Shown in pieces: positions 30,850-40,314 of a DNA stretch of 64,000 nucleotides (position 1 is its first letter; the number at the start of each line of letters is the position of its first letter). The notes beneath the pieces are model-generated. The model had not been told where the DNA came from. It searched no databases and was given only the letters and a program-made list of their open reading frames with translations. The DNA is from Macrosoma leucophasiata (lineage: Eukaryota > Arthropoda > Insecta > Lepidoptera > Hedylidae), in contig JAWQUS010000008.1 of NCBI GenBank assembly GCA_036365455.1, positions 16,289,501 through 16,353,500 of the forward strand. The letters are read 5' to 3'. Both the position numbers and the translations under genes were made by a program.

Positions 30850-32230
30850 GAACTTGCCTCGACAAAATGAGTACATTATTAAACCAAACATTCTACTCTG
30901 AAATTCTCTCAAAATTCAAAATTAAATGTTATGAAAAGTTTAAAGAATTTTTTGACGAAAGAAGCAAAGAGAAGGGTATATGGTACAATACAACATCAGC
31001 CTCCTCAAATCCCTTGGTTTATGCAAAGTAATGTTAATAGAAGTTTTATCATATTAGCACATAGGTTACGTTCTGGCCACTATCCCTCGAATCAATTCGG
31101 ATTTTTAATGAGGGAAGTAGTTTCCCCCAACTGTGATGTTTGTGGTACGAGGGATGATGTCCATCATATACTCGTAGAATGTGTAAAACTTGTAAGAGAA
31201 AGATAATTATTTACGCAAATATATAAAATCAATAAATATAAAATAGGAGCAATAACAGCTTTATTACGACAACTGTTTAGTGATGCAGCAAAATCATTAT
31301 TAAGTATTATATCATTACATAAATAAGTGTCTTTCTCAATGAATAAGTGTAAATTGTAGATTAGGATATGATGGGGCTGATATATCCTCCAGTGGACAAA
31401 AGTCTCCAAATAAATTTAGATATAAAAAAAAACCAAACATGAAGCACAAATTATATTTTTATCTTTTATTCAATACTTTTAAGTTTCTGACATGCGACCA
31501 GATCGAATTGAAAGTAACAAAATTAATAGAAGTCGTAGGTGGAGTTGGAGCACTCATCCTCTTATGGCCACCCAGCCTAGCACGGAACTAATGGCATTCT
31601 CTAGCTTTAATGCACACCGCACCGGTCGGTCTCTAGGTATCAAGAGACCGATGCGGAAAATGTTATTACGAAATGATTTCGTGAAATGGTTCACGCTGTG
31701 CATTTTTCATAGGGATACACTGAGAGTTTTTACCGATTTTTTTCGAAGTACTTAAGGCCCGCTGAAGTGTGAAGATATTGTTACGAAATGATTTCGTGAA
31801 ATGGTTTACGTTGTTTATTATTAATAGGAATAGCCCTAGTGATGACCTTATAGATTTTCTGTTTGTGTGTAATGGTGAAATTACCGTTGTTTTTGTATTG
31901 ACACTCAACGCAATAATATACGAGTATTCATAACATGTCTCGGCAAAAGGAGTACTTTACTAAGCCAAACATGGTTCAGAAAATATGTTTTCCTTTTTCA
32001 TTTAATCGCAAGTGTATTACGTACGACTATATCGAATTGAAAGTAAATAAAAATTAAAAGAAGTCGCAGGTGGACTTGGAGCACTCATCCTCTTACGGCC
32101 ACCCAGCCTAGCTCGGCACTAATGCACTGGCATTCTATCTTTATTGTCCGCACCGACCGATATCAAGAGCCCGATGCGAAAAATGTTATTGCGAAATGAT
32201 TTCATGAAATGGTTTCGTAAATGTGGTACA
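30850..32230 (+). repeat. Diverged tandem duplication, about 530-bp unit
   Basis: Unit 1 (30850-30891 joined to 31441-31930) and unit 2 (31936-32230) share GAGTACNTTA, AARCCAAACAT, ATCGAATTGAAAGTAA, TTGGAGCACTCATCCTCTTA, GGCCACCCAGCCTAGC and GCGAAATGATTTC. An extra copy of ACGAAATGATTTCGTGAAAT occurs at 31781, inside unit 1. A LINE interrupts unit 1 only. Confidence 0.75.
30892..31429 (+). pseudogene. 5'-truncated non-LTR retrotransposon (Jockey/R1-like C-terminus)
   Basis: The coding part starts in one frame (FYSEILSKFKIKCYEKFKEF). It shifts near 30975-30990 to a second frame (IPWFMQSNVN...RLRSGHYPSNQF), then reads CDVCGTRDDVHHILVEC. This C-x2-C-x7-H-x4-C knuckle is typical of the region after the reverse-transcriptase domain of Jockey/R1-type LINEs. 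An in-frame TAA at 31204 is premature; the frame continues to TAA 31324-31326. A 3'UTR ends TCTCCAAATAAATTTAGATA plus A-run. Exact AAACCAAACAT at 30881-30891 and 31430-31440 is the target duplication. The uninterrupted paralogous site is at 31962-31972. Confidence 0.85.
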
Positions 32231-32541
32231 TTTTTGTAAGCATGTCTTGTTTTCATTTGCAACCTGGTTTTGGCTTGCTAGTTTCAGCTAAATCTTGGCG
32301 AGATAACTACGTACCTATATTTTTTTTCTGGACATAAAATGTAATTATAAGTGGTAATAATGGTGGTTGATATAAACTTCAATAGCTGTTTCTGCCCCCT
32401 TACAGATCGAATTTCTAAAAAGCCTTCTTGACACTCAGTAACGTCATGAAAGGAACAAATGCAGCAAATTTCAAGTTTTTAGATACAGAAGTTTCGGCTT
32501 GAATCAGGTTTGCCCTTATAAAATATGTTTATAATATAGAT
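32231..32541. other. No recognisable gene
   Basis: AT-rich; nothing supported. Confidence 0.5.
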
Positions 32542-33028
32542 ATAAATATAACTACGTTAAGAAAAACCGACTTCAAAACTAATAAAAAATAATAAAGATT
32601 TAATTGTAATTAATTATATACTACCTATTATTTATATGTGCGTTTTACTAATATGTTTGAATTCGGTGCCAAGCCTTAAACAAATAATTATATTTTAATC
32701 ACTTAAATATGAATACGAGCAAATTATTACACTGAACAAAACGTAACCGGCGAATCGTGGGTTAATTTGGTAAATAAAGAGAAAAATGCGTGAATTATAG
32801 CTTGAATTCATGCATTTACCTCTGCCTACCCCTTCAGGGATTACAGGTGAAGTTACGTTTTAATACAATGAAATGCCTACTTTAGTGATTTTGGCTTGGC
32901 ACCGACTTCAAACCTATTAGTAAATAGCACATATAAATAAAAGGCAGTATAAAATTAGAATTAAATCTTTATTATTTTTTACTTTTCAGTTTTGAAGTCG
33001 GTTTTTCTTAACGTAGTCATATTTATTT
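32542..33028. mobile_element. Foldback MITE with SINE fragment in its centre
   Basis: ACTACGTTAAGAAAAACCGA at left faces TCGGTTTTTCTTAACGTAGT at right. Pairing continues through CTTCAAAACT and AATAAAGATTTAATT, with inner CGGTGCCAAGCC/GGCTTGGCACCG. An S2 SINE fragment separates the inner arms. Confidence 0.75.
32745..32868 (+). repeat. SINE S2 3' fragment inside the foldback
   Basis: ACGTAACCGGCGAATCGTGG...GCATTTACCTCTGCCTACCC...GGATTACAGGTGAAGTTACG matches the S2 3' end. The tRNA-like head is absent. Confidence 0.75.
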
Positions 33029-33397
33029 AATACTTTTAGTTTATTGCTGCATTGCCAATTAGATTAATGTTCACATCTGTTAAATTTGTAAAAATCTGAC
33101 TCTTTTAGCTTCGTGACAATTAGATACCTAATTTAAATTGTTTAGGTGTGTCGATACAAAATTATTACACGCCTATACGAAATCAATGAAAACTGTTTAT
33201 CCACGAAGGAGTAAATAAGCTGTGTTGTATCGTCGATGAGTAAATGTGTCATTGTCACTTGTTGTCATGCGCATTAGGACTATCTAGGACGTCAGTGGAT
33301 TCAACGCACTGTATGACAACTCGCCGTCTATTCTTATTCCTTTAGTCTGAGGTGAAAGTAAGTAAAAAAATGCTCATAAAATAAAAACTGATGGGCC

Positions 33398-33580
33398 TAT
33401 CTGAAACAATTTTTCAATTTTTATGGGACCAATTCGAAACCATTCCGCATCAAACAAAACAAGAATTACGTAAATCGGTCCAGTAATCTCGGCGAAATTT
33501 GCGTACATCCTTAAAAGATAAAAAAAATATATACCGGCCGAATTGAGAACCTTCTCGTTTTTTGAACTCGGTTAAAAAGT
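33398..33580 (+). repeat. Unclassified repeat D, copy 1
   Basis: GGGCCTATCTGAAACAATTT, GGACCAATTCG and TTGAGAACCTTCTCGTTTTT match 51110-51262 in inverted orientation. Confidence 0.6.
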
Positions 33581-33589
33581 ATCTATCCT

Positions 33590-33930
33590 GACGAACTTCG
33601 TTGTGTTATAAATAATTATAGGTACATATTTTTCTTGCTATATGATGAAACATATAATAAAAAATTGTGTTACAAACTTATGATAAAAAAAGTTGCGGTG
33701 AGCCACTCTTACCATATTTTTATTAAAAACACATTTTACAACCGATTCTCATACTTGACAAATACATTTTGTGTTTGTATGTATGTATCTTCAGGCCAGG
33801 TCCCTAACGGAGTAGGCAGAGAGTGTAGAGCGCCAGATTTTGTATGATTCCATGATAATCGGTCAACCACTTTCAGAGGAGTAGATATCTATTGTTACAA
33901 ACACTATGACACGAGAATTCTTTATATTAG
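33590..33930 (-). mobile_element. Degraded Helitron interrupted by a LINE tail
   Basis: On the minus strand the 5' part AAAGAATTCTCGTGTCATAG and the 3' part ACAACGAAGTTCGTCAGG resemble the 50819-51066 Helitron. The terminal CTAG is lost. A 63-bp LINE tail sits at 33783-33845. Confidence 0.55.
33783..33845 (-). repeat. RTE-type LINE 3' tail
   Basis: The plus-strand TCTTCAGGCCAGGTCCCTAA and CGGAGTAGGCAGAGAGTGTA are the reverse complement of the end at 52495-52545. A TATG repeat lies on the expected (3') side. Confidence 0.75.
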
Positions 33931-34949
33931 CTAAAATTAAATTTATTTTGCATAATTACAATATCATATTTAAGAACAAACAATGATAAATTAACTAATA
34001 CTTGGTTTCTCATCATGAAATTAAACAACCGTAAATTAATATCGAATTTTGTACTAAATTGTGGTTTGTTTGTGCCTAGTCAATTACAAACTCGATGCAA
34101 ACCGCGATTTAGTTCGAAATACGTTTATTTTCAAACCTAGAGAAATTATAATTTATTATTTTTGTAATAACAACAAATACTAGTTGTTAATTATAGAGGC
34201 AGATTTCAAAGATATTGCCATTAATTGGTTAAAATTTTACCTGGAAAACCTTAGATTACTTACTTAACATCGCTTACATACTTAACGTCACTTTTCATAA
34301 ACATCAAGATACGTTACTCATATTATTCGTATCATTCATAAATCATCGTAATATCGCATATAATACATGAAGCAATAACTTAAGACCCTTTTTTTTACCC
34401 GACTGCAACAGAAGGACGGTAAAAGCATAGTAAAAGCCCGCAATAATTTAATTTAAAAGAATGATTTATATTTTGAATACATTAAAATATATCCGCTCCT
34501 CTGTAAAAGTATCGAATGGAAGTTGGATTATGGAAAAAAAAGTCTGGAAGTTTTCCAGTACCTCGGAGTTTGATAATGAAATAAAAAAATAAAATTTCAA
34601 TACATATATTAAAGCGAATAACAACTGATACGTTGATTATTATGTCAAAGTAAACAAAAATAAAATATATAATGGTCCAAAAATACTTAATAATAAAAAT
34701 AGACCAGGTATCAACAAAATGCTCCATACTCTCTTTTACAACCGCAAGATAAAAGATTTGAAAGATAAAAGCTAAATAAAAGAAAATGGGACATTCCTTG
34801 TTATTCACTAGCAGAGTTCCAAAGCCCACATTACTGAGAAAAAACGTGCCAAAACAAAACTCAGTATCGTCATGGAAACACAATTCCGTTGCAATGGAAA
34901 CATCACTACAAATATAAATAAGACGCAACAATTATGATCGCAAAACTAT
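33931..34949. other. No recognisable gene; SINE scraps
   Basis: It includes an S2 fragment near 34535-34580 (GGAAGTTTTCCAGTACCTCG) and the TTTTTACCCGACTGCAACAG block. The 149-codon minus frame 34482-34931 is Phe/Ile/Tyr-rich and reads as AT-rich noise. Confidence 0.45.
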
Positions 34950-35550
34950 GGCTGCCAGAGAGGTGGGTTATGTGGGACTACGGGAAAGGCATCCGTCTAC
35001 CCACTAAAAACCCTTGGGTGTTCCGACTCGTCCGCCATCAGTGGCGGGGTCACGGGAACGCTATCGCACAATTCGCACACATCCGCGACCCCTCCGGCGG
35101 CTGCTCGTTGCCGAGCCCTCCTCGGAGTCTTTCGACTCCAACCAACACTAGTGGCATGCGGAACACCTGCACGCCATCCAGTCCGGGACCTTTCCATTCG
35201 GGCGACGGACATCCTCTAGTCCGGCGCCCGAAGGTCCCTGCCCCGACCATTCACAACGCCACGTATCCCAAGACGCCCGGGTGGAGGAATTCAGGGGCAC
35301 ACAGTCCGGTCCAGGAGAAGCGAGAGTGTCAGGGATGAATGGACCCTCGACCGCCCCCCTTGCGGCTCACCACGTCCCTATCGAGCGGCGGGACCATCGT
35401 TAGGCGGCCGGGGATAGGGTGCAAGGCCTACGACATTCCCATATACCTTTTCCCCAGCCGTCTCCTCACCACAGAAGCAAGTGGCGGGCAGAGCCACGCC
35501 AAAAGCCCAATCCACCGACGATGTGGCTCAATCCACCGACTGCCAGTTGT
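34950..35550 (+). repeat. GC-rich dispersed repeat, copy 2 (longer)
   Basis: It shares long blocks with 10735-11140 and contains an extra GC-rich middle (GAACACCTGCACGCCATCCA...ACGCCCGGGTGGAGGAATTC). The 134-codon plus frame 34934-35338 runs through it and is Pro/Arg/Ser-rich. It has no recognised domain and is not conserved in copy 1. Probable identity is the 5' region of a non-LTR retrotransposon (inference). Confidence 0.7.
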
Positions 35551-36485
35551 ATGAACTGAAGGTACCATCAAAAATCTGTTAGTATAACTTCGCTACGGAT
35601 TTCGAATAAGCCGCACGATTGCTTGTTGGGTTGGGTATCAAGACAACCGAGTTTGGTGCATCTTATACGGGTTCGATAAGTTCATAACATAGTTCCAGTG
35701 TAGAATATTACGTTGGTCAAGAGCGTTCGCAAAATTTCATTACATCACCAACATGAAGTTCGTACGACGACATGCTTCGTACGGTTTAATATCGTTATAC
35801 TCGTATAACCCGTGCACCCATTATCTAGTGCCAAATTTGTGCACAAATATTGAACATGTTAATGTATATTTTTGATTTTATGTAAAAAAATAGCAAAGTT
35901 TGAGTAGCAACGAATTGTGAGGATATCGAATAAATATTCAAGCAGCAAAATAATATGTTAAGAAATGATAATCTTAATGCCTTGTGGCATTAAGTCGCCA
36001 GATGTACACGATTTAACTAGGTTATTGAAAAATGTCAACCCGGTGTTCTCCCGTGACTCCTACTGGCCAATGATATCAAAATTTATGGAATCGGATCCCG
36101 TTCTATGTAACTGTACGGCTTTATCACCAAAGCTTTATGCAAAATTCGACTCTATCAATCTAGAACTATTAGCAAAAATCGCCCGGGACTGAAGATGAAT
36201 ATTGACTATTCCGGTATTATGAGTTTAACAATATTGTCCTATAATAAGCTAAGCTACAAGCTCACTGCACTCGTATTATGTTAGGACCAGTGGCGTAGCT
36301 AACATGGGTGGCACTCGGGGCGGATGAGCAAAAAAAAAAGGAAATACGAGGAGTTACTTCCCATCCCTTTGTATTATATTTCTCCATTCTCCACCGTTGT
36401 GTAAACGTAGTAGTAATTTTTTCCTCTGGCGCCCCCTGGCATTATACGAGTAAATGCGAAAGTGAGTTTTGTGTTGCGCTTTCAC
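35551..36485. other. No repeat recognised; one coding-like ORF
   Basis: Apart from the 35965-36192 frame, nothing is supported. Confidence 0.4.
35965..36192 (+). CDS. Coding-like ORF of unknown function, low confidence
   Basis: The 75-codon frame contains SPDVHDLTRLLKNVNPVFSR and SYWPMISKFMESDPVLC, and ends ELLAKIARD. Its composition is protein-like (balanced, few Phe/Ile/Lys runs), unlike most AT-rich frames here. It could be the last exon of a gene or a fragment of an unrecognised transposon protein. No family is recognised, and a confident splice acceptor is not visible upstream. Confidence 0.25.
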   Translation: MIILMPCGIKSPDVHDLTRLLKNVNPVFSRDSYWPMISKFMESDPVLCNCTALSPKLYAKFDSINLELLAKIARD

Positions 36486-36493
36486 GTCTTAAC

Positions 36494-36752
36494 TAGTGTT
36501 GCCCAAAATTGCATTTTTGCAAGACCAAGATCAAGAGCAAGACTGCCTAATTTTAGCAAGACCAAGAACAAGACTGACGGTGCAAGATTGAGCAAGGCCA
36601 CACTGCTCACGTTGGTCTTGTTCAAATCTTGCACCGTCAGTCTTGTTCTTGGTCTTGCTAAAATTAGGCAGTCTTGCTCTTGATCTTGGTCTTACAAAAA
36701 TGCAAGAACAAGAACTAGACTGCAAGACCAAGACCGATTTTGGGCAACACTA
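36494..36752. mobile_element. hAT-type foldback MITE with 8-bp target duplication
   Basis: TAGTGTTGCCCAAAA at left faces TTTTGGGCAACACTA at right. The 8-bp flanks GTCTTAAC (36486-36493) and GTCTAAAC (36753-36760) differ at one position, as expected for an older hAT insertion. The interior repeats CAAGACCAAGA-type words and folds back nearly completely. The plus and minus strands therefore encode almost the same spurious peptide. Confidence 0.88.
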
Positions 36753-36760
36753 GTCTAAAC

Positions 36761-37249
36761 AGCTCAAATTTGTGTTATGTAAAGAGAGGATGTCATCTCC
36801 AAATGGGTGGCACCCATGGCTATGTCATTGATTAGGACACAAAAAATATTATAAGATTAAACGATATCAAGACCTACATGAAATACTTTTAAATACCTAA
36901 AACAATTTGTTACGTGTGACACGGAGAAATTACCCGAGTTCGATTGAATGTCATCGGTACCTCCACCCGACCTCCGATATTTGATAAGAACTTCATCGAC
37001 TGGAAATCCATCCTTGAACTTGTGTAATTTCAAATTAACCCTTCACGTGTAATGTAAGGCTCCGGCTCACCGATTCCATCTCTATTGACTATTCGCAATA
37101 TGTATTTGACGGCTCCTCGATGTTAACGAGAATAATATCACGTGGAAATGTTTTGGAGTTAACGAACAACTTTAATAGGAAAATGTAGTTGTGTTATCCG
37201 AATTTAATTGGGCATACTATGTTTTAGTTATAAGTTTTGATTTATAATA
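36761..37249. other. No recognisable gene
   Basis: AT-rich; nothing supported. Confidence 0.5.
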
Positions 37250-37665
37250 GTGACAGAGCTCGATCGCTATCGACCTGCGCTATCGTGTCCAGTAGTGATC
37301 TAGTCCAGTAGTGATATTCGGCTCCGTAATTTGCAACGCAGATATTTAACAACTTTTTTGTATGTCAGGAATGTGGCAAACAAGCATGCAAACATGCAAT
37401 TCACATGGATGTAAGTGTTGACTGTAGCGGGTAGACATCTACATAAAAACTAGAGTTCAACATGCAGATGCGATGCCACCCCTTAGATCTTAGTTGTTAT
37501 GTCTCTGTGATAGTTTTGACGATGCCATACATTACAATCTAACCGGAACACAATAGTGCTGAACACTACTACTTGGCGGCGGATAGATTTTTAGTTAAGA
37601 CCTATCTAATAATCTTTAAGGTAATGCAGTACCTACGCCATCGAGCTTCGACACTATAACTGGGT
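37250..37665 (-). repeat. Metulj-like SINE, old copy plus head-to-head fragment
   Basis: 37360-37665 is a diverged minus-strand copy (GCAAACAAGCATGCAAAC, CCGGAACACAATAGTGCTGA, CTACGCCATCGAGCTTCG). 37255-37345 is a plus-strand 5' fragment (GACAGAGCTCGATCG, GGCTCCGTAATTTGC) facing it. Confidence 0.7.
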
Positions 37666-38159
37666 TGTTTTTTTTTGTGTCAATTATTTATTAGAGACTT
37701 TGAGTCGTCGTTTGACTATGCCAGCCCCGTGGTTACTAATTAATGTCGCCTAATCAAGAATTTATAATATTACATATACCATTGTAAAGCATTTTACTAA
37801 GATCACTCAAAGGGTCAGCTAAGATGCTTTGGATTTCACCTAAATTCCTTAAATCTACACCGTGGTCTTTAAATATTAAAGATCTTAAAGTAGCGCTCCG
37901 TTCACATTCCACCATGTATGTGTAGTTATTACAAAGTTCTACCATCAAAGACTTTCAACATGTTTTTCTTTTCTCTAATAATTTAAAACTTACATAGTTG
38001 AGCATAAATAAGCAAAAAATAAAAAGGAGAGAGAAACTGTTCCTTATGACATGAAAATATAAATATATACAGATGAATATTAATACAGGGCACAGCCGAA
38101 ATGTGAGGATTAATTTGTGTTTTAATATCCTCTTAATCCTTGTTCCACTTCACCCATAG
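37666..38159. other. No recognisable gene
   Basis: AT-rich. A minus-strand 64-codon frame 37754-37948 (MVELCNNYTYMVECERSATL...) has protein-like composition but no recognised family; low support. Confidence 0.35.
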
Positions 38160-38560
38160 AGGCGGATTTATATTTGTCTAATGTGACGTGTCGTGACGCG
38201 TCAGAGCGATATTGGTTTCATACATTTAGTATGGTAACGTTCACACCAGTAATGCGTATTGTGATGGCTTCTGTTGTGACGCATCAGAAACGATCCCGGA
38301 TGAATCAGATCGGAGGGACGGGGAAACGGCAACGTCAGATACAACAGACAAATGTGCAAACACCTGAGTTGTGTTATGAGGCGTCAATATCGACTCATGG
38401 GGGATCAATAAAGACGTATCACCTTTTTTAGAGCTGCGGTTGTATTGATTATAAAATATCGTCAGAAGGCGTCAGTAGAACACGTTATATAAATCTAAAA
38501 AGTAGCCATCACGTCACGACACGACACATCACGTCACGTCAGTGAAATATAAATCCGCCT
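38160..38560. mobile_element. Foldback MITE rich in GACG(T) words
   Basis: AGGCGGATTTATATTT at left faces AAATATAAATCCGCCT at right. Both subterminal regions carry clustered TGACG/CGTCA words (for example GTGACGTGTCGTGACGCGTC and CACGTCACGACACGACAC). The 85-codon ORF inside has no recognised domain. Confidence 0.75.
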
Positions 38561-39004
38561 TAATGTAAAACATCAGTAATAAATGCACTCGTGTCATTTT
38601 CATTTTACGAGCAGGCTGAAGTGTAAATTCATTTATATCGCTAACTTTCCGAATTATTCGCGTAATAAAACGTCCCAGTTAATTGACTTAACGAATAAAC
38701 AAAGATGTCGTATTGGAGTAACTAAAGCTTGTTAATTGTGAGCCGTAAACTAAGTGCTCTCGAGACAGTAGCTTGTCGGTCTTATAATATTGTAACGAGA
38801 GTAACTTAGGCTGGGTTGCACCAAGTTATTTGTTAAAGTTATTGTTACATTTCACATCCTTCTCTATTTTATATAAATCTGTTAAAGTTAGAGAAGGACG
38901 CGCTCAAGGGCCCGCGCCTTGTAAACTGAGTATTGTAACTTTCATTGTGCCACGAGAATTTTATATAAGTATATAAAGAGAAGAAGAGAAGAGAAAATAT
39001 GTGT
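38561..39004. other. No recognisable gene
   Basis: AT-rich; nothing supported. Confidence 0.5.
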
Positions 39005-39185
39005 TGATTACCTTTTGGCCCATGTTACAAGAGGCCTGTTGACATATCCGAGCATATTACCAAACTCTGGGGAACTGGGAGGGGGGGGGATACTTAGGGA
39101 ACTTACAAAAAGTGGAAAAAACTTAATACAACAACAGATACAGGACTTAACACCGTTCTTTCTGATAGTCCCCGACGCAAAATCG
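39005..39185 (-). repeat. SINE S2, partial and degraded
   Basis: TTTTGGCCCATGTTACAAGA, CATATTACCAAACTCTGGGG and GATAGTCCCCGACGCAAAAT are recognisable as a minus-strand S2. The 3' end and most of the B box are lost. Confidence 0.7.
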
Positions 39186-39189
39186 AGCA

Positions 39190-39300
39190 GCACTTTTATA
39201 TAATATATAAAATTATTGTGTCACAGTGTTTCTAACAATACTCCTCGGAAACGGCTGGACCGATCATTATGAAAATTTCTGTGTTTATTTCGTAGGTATG
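39190..39300 (+). mobile_element. Helitron 5' fragment
   Basis: TTGTGTCACAGTGTTTCTAA and ACTCCTCGGAAACGGCTGGA match the start of the 16612-16806 Helitron. No CTAG end is found downstream. Confidence 0.6.
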
Positions 39301-39828
39301 AGAATCGGTTGTAGTCTATTTTTTATTATCAAAAATGGTAAGGCTGATTCTACCCAGATATTATTTTTCATTAATGAACATATTATAATTTTTTATACCT
39401 CTAATACAAAGTTCATCGGGAAGCTAGACTTCATATACCTAAAAATGAAAATGTAATTTTACTCCATAAGCCGATAATTAAGCTAAATTGTACATGTGTA
39501 ATATTCGATATGTAACATCTAAATAACTCAGCTATTTAAGTACAAATCCGGCCTTCTGATTGCTTTTACATTATTAATACGGAATACGTAGCTCTAATAG
39601 GGATATTTAATCCTAACCCAATTCGTATATGAGATTGAAATCGCTTTGCTACATAATTCAAATTGATTGCCTAATTAAATTGCATTTGATTTTATCTCAA
39701 CTCGGGTGGAGGAACTGGGCAGCGGTAACTTCCCCGGGGGGAGGGGGAAGAGGGACGAAATGAAACGGTCGCAGCGGTCGTCTGAGTCGTCTTATGTGCG
39801 CTCAATAGCCGCCGCGTGCGCATGCTAT

Positions 39829-40045
39829 AGAGCAACATGGGCCATCGGCGGCCGACCGGAGGGAAGTAGCCATAGTGTTTATTATCGATGCAAAACAGTC
39901 TGTAATTTTTTGCATCTGTAAATGTCTGCGTGAAATTGTTTATCTCGGAAACATCTCGGCGACAGGCATAGGATCACTGTTGCTTGTACTTTGATAAAGG
40001 GTAAGCTTGCATATAGCTACTCCCATCCGGTCAACCTCATCAACA
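39829..40045. repeat. Second copy of the 15.3-kb insertion, inverted
   Basis: It contains AGAGCAACATGGGCC, GGAGGGAAGTAGCCATAGTG, GATGCAAAACAGTCTG, GCGTGAAATTGTTTATC and TATAGCTACTCCCATCCGG. It lies in reverse order to 15281-15561 and lacks the flanking 12-bp repeat. The GC-richer 39705-39828 upstream (CCCCGGGGGGAGGGGGAAGA) is unidentified. Confidence 0.6.
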
Positions 40046-40073
40046 ATATCATACCTTATCTTATCTTCTCTAT

Positions 40074-40314
40074 AACCAATTGCTGTTCGTTAGTCTCGCT
40101 AAAACTCGCGAACGGCTGGAACGATTTGGCTTATTTTGGTTATGAATGATTTTTGGAAGTCCAGTGAAGGTTTAAAAGTTAAGAAAATATGAAGAAATCG
40201 GAGGGAAATAGTAAAAACCACAATTTAATTTTCGAAAACAAATAGTCCGTATCTATCAAACTTTTGACACATTATTTCATTCTGAGACAGTACGAAGTTT
40301 GCCGGGTCAGCTAG
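40074..40314 (+). mobile_element. Non-autonomous Helitron
   Basis: A precedes TCTTCTCTATAACCAATTGC, and GTTTGCCGGGTCAGCTAG is followed by T. The interior CTGTTCGTTAGTCTCGCTAA and CTCGCGAACGGCTGGAACGA is shared with 59897-60151. Confidence 0.8.

Noticed and set aside
34482..34931. 149-codon minus-strand ORF
   Set aside because: Extreme Phe/Ile/Tyr content of AT-rich DNA, no domain, and it runs across SINE scraps.
34934..35338. 134-codon plus-strand ORF
   Set aside because: GC-rich repeat; the frame is not preserved in the other copy.
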